From: Burkholderiaceae bacterium
GTDB taxonomy: Bacteria > Pseudomonadota > Gammaproteobacteria > Burkholderiales > Burkholderiaceae_D
Direction of reading: 5' to 3'
DNA: 8,332 nucleotides
Assembly: GCA_019752915.1 (NCBI GenBank)
Contig: JAIELO010000142.1
Span: 1-8,332 of the forward strand
The position numbers were made by a program, and so were the translations under genes. The notes beneath the pieces are model-generated. The model saw only the letters and a program-made list of their open reading frames with translations. It did not search any database and was not told where the DNA came from. Numbering within the stretch: position 1 is the first letter of the stretch; every line of letters begins with the position of its first letter. Below are positions 5,738 to 8,332 of the stretch, piece after piece.

Positions 5738-7602
5738 GCTGCGCCGGAGCTCCCTGCACGGACGTCGAATTCGACTTTCCAGCGCTGGCCATCGCTGGCT
5801 ACGGCCAGCAATTCCAGCGTGCCCGATTCGGTGGCCATGGCGTGCAGGCGTACCTGCACCACATCACCGGACTGACGGCCTTCTGGCGACAGCGTGGCCT
5901 GAATCTCGTTCATTTCCAGCAGCTCGTCGGCGCCCCAGAAATCGAGCAGATCACCGATCTGGTCCTGACGGCGTACGGAAGAACCGAAGAAGCGGAACTG
6001 CACTGGTTCACCGACCACCAGACCGAATTCCTGATGCGGCAGTTCGACTTCGCTGCCTTCTTCCATGCCGAACGGCGCCACGCACAGCGCCTGAATCGGC
6101 GGCTCCATGCCGGGAATGGCAGGCATCGACGATTCGATCGCGACGTAGTAGGAACGCGCCGTACCACCGCGAATCCGTACGCCGCTGCCGCGTCGCACAT
6201 AACTGTAGTAGGCCGCACCACGCGCCACGGCCAGATCGAGGTCGGCACCGGCCAGCATGCGTGCCGGTTCGGCGCCTTCCATATACAGCCAGTCGTTGAT
6301 GGTAGCCATGATGCGCTGGGCCAGCAGTTCGGACTTGAACACGCCGCCGTTAAACAGTACGGCGGTCGGATGCAGGAAGCTGGCGTCGGCCGGCTGCTTG
6401 CCGGCATAGCCTTGCAGCTCGCTGGTGGCACCCAGCTGGCGTGCCAGGAAGGCCGCCAGATGGCGCGTGACGCCGGCATCCTGCGCGTAAGGCAGACCAA
6501 GCTGGGTCAGACCGGCGCGGGTGCGCACCGCCGGACGCGCAGTCGCGTCAACCTGCGGGAAGAAGCCGTCAAGGATGAAGGTGGTGACTTCGGCGCGCGT
6601 GAGTTCGGTGCGGATCGAGCCGCCGATCAGTTTCGAACCACGGCTCGGCACGACGATGGGATAGCTCTCTACGCTGGCATCGGCCAGCAGCTTTTCCTTG
6701 GCACTGCGGCAGCCGTAGGTCAATGCGCGCATCTGCCATGCATCGAGCTGGGTGCCATTGGCGGCCAGCTTGCGCGCGACCAGATGGGCCAGCGCCAGAT
6801 CCATGTTGTCGCCGCCGAGCAGAATATGGTCGCCCACGGCGATGCGGTGCGGTTCCAGTACGCCATCGCGCTCCAGCACGGCGATCAGCGAAAAGTCGCT
6901 GGTGCCGCCACCGACGTCGACCACCAGAATAATGTCGCCCGGTTTGACTTCCTTGCGCCAGCGGCCTTCGCTGCCCTGAATCCAGCTATACAGCGCGGCC
7001 TGCGGTTCTTCCAGCAGGGTCAGATTGGTGTAGCCGGCAGCACGGGCCGCATCGGCAGTTAGCTCGCGCGCGCCCGGATCGAAGGAAGCGGGAATCGTGA
7101 CGGTGACCGACTGTTGGCCGAACGGTGCTTCCGGGTGAGCCTGTTCCCATGCCTGACGCAGATGCGACAGGTAGCGGGTCGACGCCTCCAGCGGCGAGAC
7201 GCGCTGCACTTCTTCCGGTGCATCGCTGGGCAGAATCGCGGCGCGACGATCGACGCCAGCGTGGCACAACCAGCTCTTGGCGCTGGATACCAGGCGGATC
7301 GGCGTGGTGGCGCCACGGCTGCGCGCCATTTCACCTGCCACGCTGGTCTGCTCCGCTGCGGAAGCGGCCCATGGCAGGCTGGTGTCGCCCGGCGCCAGTT
7401 CGTCGGCGTGCGGCAGGTATAGGAAGGAGGGCAGCAGTGGCAGTTCTTCGACCGTGCCCGGTGCCGTCACTTGCGGGATCGGCAGCACGGCCTGACGGGT
7501 TTTTTCACCGTCGCTCGCCTGCAGATCAACGTAGGACAAGGCGCTGTGGGTGGTGCCCAGGTCGATGCCGATGGCGTAACGCGGTTCGCTCAGACTGCTC
7601 AT
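5734..7602 (-). CDS. Hsp70-family ATPase, lid-less, middle gene of the operon
   Basis: A 622-residue Hsp70 relative. ATPase motifs are intact: phosphate 1 (IGIDLGTTHS, 11-20), TIPASFD (169-175), connect 1 (LLEEPQAALYSWI, 196-208), phosphate 2 (VDVGGGTSDFSL, 228-239), the adenosine motif (LFNGGVF, 416-422) and connect 2 (VARGAAYYSY, 459-468). By position T234, D236 and E199 correspond to DnaK T199, D201 and E171. The block DGFFP (345-349), GLPYAQDA (369-376) and TRHLAAFL (379-386) is extra relative to DnaK. Where DnaK has its hydrophobic linker this protein has VRIRGGTARSYYV (475-487). A beta-rich domain runs to WKVEFDVR (608-615) and the chain then stops, with no helical lid and no DnaK-type tail. 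The start is well supported: GAGGTGG (7607-7613, - strand) precedes the ATG, which overlaps the DUF2760 stop as ATGA. The stop overlaps the next hsp70-like start the same way. Client unknown. It is neither DnaK nor HscA. Confidence 0.9.
   Translation of the reverse strand: MSSLSEPRYAIGIDLGTTHSALSYVDLQASDGEKTRQAVLPIPQVTAPGTVEELPLLPSFLYLPHADELAPGDTSLPWAASAAEQTSVAGEMARSRGATTPIRLVSSAKSWLCHAGVDRRAAILPSDAPEEVQRVSPLEASTRYLSHLRQAWEQAHPEAPFGQQSVTVTIPASFDPGARELTADAARAAGYTNLTLLEEPQAALYSWIQGSEGRWRKEVKPGDIILVVDVGGGTSDFSLIAVLERDGVLEPHRIAVGDHILLGGDNMDLALAHLVARKLAANGTQLDAWQMRALTYGCRSAKEKLLADASVESYPIVVPSRGSKLIGGSIRTELTRAEVTTFILDGFFPQVDATARPAVRTRAGLTQLGLPYAQDAGVTRHLAAFLARQLGATSELQGYAGKQPADASFLHPTAVLFNGGVFKSELLAQRIMATINDWLYMEGAEPARMLAGADLDLAVARGAAYYSYVRRGSGVRIRGGTARSYYVAIESSMPAIPGMEPPIQALCVAPFGMEEGSEVELPHQEFGLVVGEPVQFRFFGSSVRRQDQIGDLLDFWGADELLEMNEIQATLSPEGRQSGDVVQVRLHAMATESGTLELLAVASDGQRWKVEFDVRAGSSGAA
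6777..6816. repeat. Near-identical direct repeat shared by the two hsp70-like genes (copy B)
   Basis: Partner of 4936-4975 in the other hsp70-like gene (39 of 40 bases identical). It codes for residues 263-275 (GGDNMDLALAHLV) of the 622-residue protein. Both copies are read in the same codon frame, so recombination between them would give an in-frame chimera. Confidence 0.75.
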
Positions 7603-8186
7603 AATTCCACCTCGGCTGGCGCCAGAATGGCGGCGTCATGGGCTTCGGCCAGTTTCGGCAGACGCACATTGCTGGCGCGCCAGCCACGGTGGCTGAGCGT
7701 GCCACGGAAGGGCGCGCTGCCGACCACGTTGCCGGTCAGGCGCACGGCACTGGCGTCGAAGCCTGCTTCCAGCACCACGCGGCTGCCTTCGGCTTCGCTG
7801 CGCACGGCGTCGATGGTGAAGTGTTCGCGCAGCACTTTGCTACAGCCTTCGTGCACCACGTGTGCGGCGGCGCCGATGTCGGCGTCGGAATAGGCGCTCA
7901 GGTTTTCCTGCGTGAAGTCGATCAGGCGCGCTTCGCGCTGGAACAGGCCAAGCAGCTGCAAGGCGGCATCCGGCGTGGCGACGCGCAGCGGCGTCGGCGC
8001 AGGCGCTGGAGCAGGTGCTGGAGCCGGCGCCGGCGCGGCGACGGGTGCGGCGGTTGGTTGCGGCGCGTCGTCGATGCGCGTCAGGCGCGCAGCGTATTCG
8101 GCGTCGGACAGGGCGCGGAAGAACGCGCCGATCGCGATGGATATCCGGCTAAAAAAAGACGGCAATGGTTGAGTCGAGTTGTTCAT
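7599..8186 (-). CDS. DUF2760-domain protein, first gene of the Hsp70 operon
   Basis: A 195-residue protein of no known function. The N-terminus holds a hydrophobic, probably amphipathic helix (FFSRISIAIGAFFRAL, 11-26), too short and polar to be a sure membrane span. An Ala-Pro repeat tether follows (about 50-66). The C-terminal globular part (about 70-190) contains LQLLGLFQREARLIDFTQEN (76-95), YSDADIGAAAHVVHEGC (99-115) and FRGTLSHRGWRA (160-171), which I recognise as DUF2760. I chose the ATG at 8184-8186 (MNNSTQPLPSFF) over the longer reading from 8312: the added 42 residues (Arg/Pro-rich) look non-coding and would cover the candidate promoter. Only a weak GAG sits upstream. The stop TGA overlaps the next ATG by 4 bp. 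Placement at the head of the operon suggests an adaptor or partner of the two Hsp70-like proteins; that role is inference. Confidence 0.85.
   Translation of the reverse strand: MNNSTQPLPSFFSRISIAIGAFFRALSDAEYAARLTRIDDAPQPTAAPVAAPAPAPAPAPAPAPTPLRVATPDAALQLLGLFQREARLIDFTQENLSAYSDADIGAAAHVVHEGCSKVLREHFTIDAVRSEAEGSRVVLEAGFDASAVRLTGNVVGSAPFRGTLSHRGWRASNVRLPKLAEAHDAAILAPAEVEL
7607..7613 (-). promoter_or_regulatory. Strong ribosome binding site for the 622-residue Hsp70
   Basis: Read on the - strand this is GAGGTGG, four bases before the ATG (7600-7602); it lies inside the last codons of the DUF2760 gene. It is the best Shine-Dalgarno match in the operon and suggests this Hsp70 is translated efficiently by itself as well as by coupling. 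Confidence 0.65.
7989..8039. repeat. Ala-Pro coding repeat in the DUF2760 gene
   Basis: A stretch of imperfect hexamer and 12-mer repeats (units such as GGCGCTGGAGCA and GGTGCTGGAGCC on the + strand) encodes alternating Ala and Pro from about residue 50 to 66. The third codon positions vary, so the peptide pattern appears selected and is not only recent DNA slippage. It would form a stiff, extended spacer between the N-terminal helix and the DUF2760 core. Confidence 0.7.
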
Positions 8187-8265
8187 GTGTTTGCTCGTAT
8201 TGGGTGAGCCGGGATACCGCATCGGCGGCATCCTGGCGATGCGTGGGTGGGGGCGCGCGTGGCGC

Positions 8266-8282
8266 GGGGAAAGTCCTTCCCC
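8266..8282. other. Hairpin or operator-like palindrome in the leader of the Hsp70 operon
   Basis: GGGGAA (8266-8271) and TTCCCC (8277-8282) are perfect reverse complements around a 5-base centre, in the non-coding stretch upstream of the DUF2760 gene. If the nearby promoter call is right, the palindrome begins about 5 bases after the transcription start, so it could be a 5'-terminal mRNA hairpin or a repressor site. Neither is shown by the sequence alone. Confidence 0.4.
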
Positions 8283-8293
8283 CGGAAGCCCGC

Positions 8294-8323
8294 ATGATAC
8301 CAGCTTGACCACGTTGTCCCCAA
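8294..8323 (-). promoter_or_regulatory. Candidate promoter of the DUF2760-Hsp70-Hsp70 operon
   Basis: Read on the - strand, TATCAT (8294-8299) matches five of six bases of the -10 consensus and is preceded by TGG, an extended -10. A partial -35 TTGGGG (8318-8323) lies 18 bases further upstream. The transcription start would be near 8287, leaving a leader of about 100 bases. A sigma-32 heat-shock -10 (CCCCAT-type) is not apparent here. The 146 bases between the DUF2760 start and the window edge hold no convincing gene. Confidence 0.45.
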
Positions 8324-8332
8324 GACAGCAAG

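Noticed and set aside
5842..7062. A 406-codon open frame on the + strand inside the 622-aa hsp70-like gene
   Set aside because: It is antisense to a gene with clear Hsp70 motifs; its peptide shows no recognisable domain, and long antisense frames are common in GC-rich coding DNA.
2831..7602. Calling either Hsp70-like gene dnaK or hscA
   Set aside because: Both lack the hydrophobic linker and normal C-terminal region, and neither is near grpE, dnaJ or isc genes.
8187..8312. N-terminal extension of the DUF2760 protein to an upstream ATG at 8312
   Set aside because: The extra 42 residues are Pro/Arg-rich with no sign of coding and would overlap the candidate promoter and palindrome; the ATG at 8186 starts a sensible protein.

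Overview
The window looks like chromosomal DNA of a GC-rich betaproteobacterium, most likely Burkholderiales (an Oxalobacteraceae-type genome is my best guess). I base this on the style of the chemoreceptor signalling domain, the type VI secretion gene and the codon use. No mobile element, rRNA, tRNA or CRISPR array is visible, and coding density is very high.

Left half, + strand (1-2848): the 3' end of a type VI secretion gene of the TssA/ImpA family; a complete methyl-accepting chemotaxis protein behind a plausible extended -10 promoter; and, 11 bp later, a DTW-domain protein of the TapT/YfiP type (tRNA uridine aminocarboxypropyltransferase).

Right half, - strand (2831-8186, read right to left): a compact three-gene operon with 4-bp ATGA overlaps at both junctions. 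Its order is a DUF2760 protein (195 aa), an Hsp70-family ATPase without a helical lid (622 aa), and a second Hsp70-family ATPase of 968 aa. The second has the same core, then an acidic low-complexity linker, then a large helical DUF3731-type domain. The operon is convergent with tapT and their coding ends overlap by 18 bp. A candidate promoter and a hairpin lie upstream of the DUF2760 gene at the right edge.

The operon is the most interesting item. It encodes two co-translated, divergent Hsp70 paralogues that keep the ATPase motifs. Both lack the hydrophobic DnaK interdomain linker and the DnaK-type C-terminus, share a GG-x-x-RSYY signature at the linker position, and carry an extra block (DGFFP ... 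GLPYA-x-DA ... TRHLA) in the nucleotide-binding domain. There is no dnaJ or grpE in the window. DUF2760 and DUF3731 have no assigned function that I know of, so this is a candidate uncharacterised specialised chaperone system. What it acts on cannot be read from the sequence.
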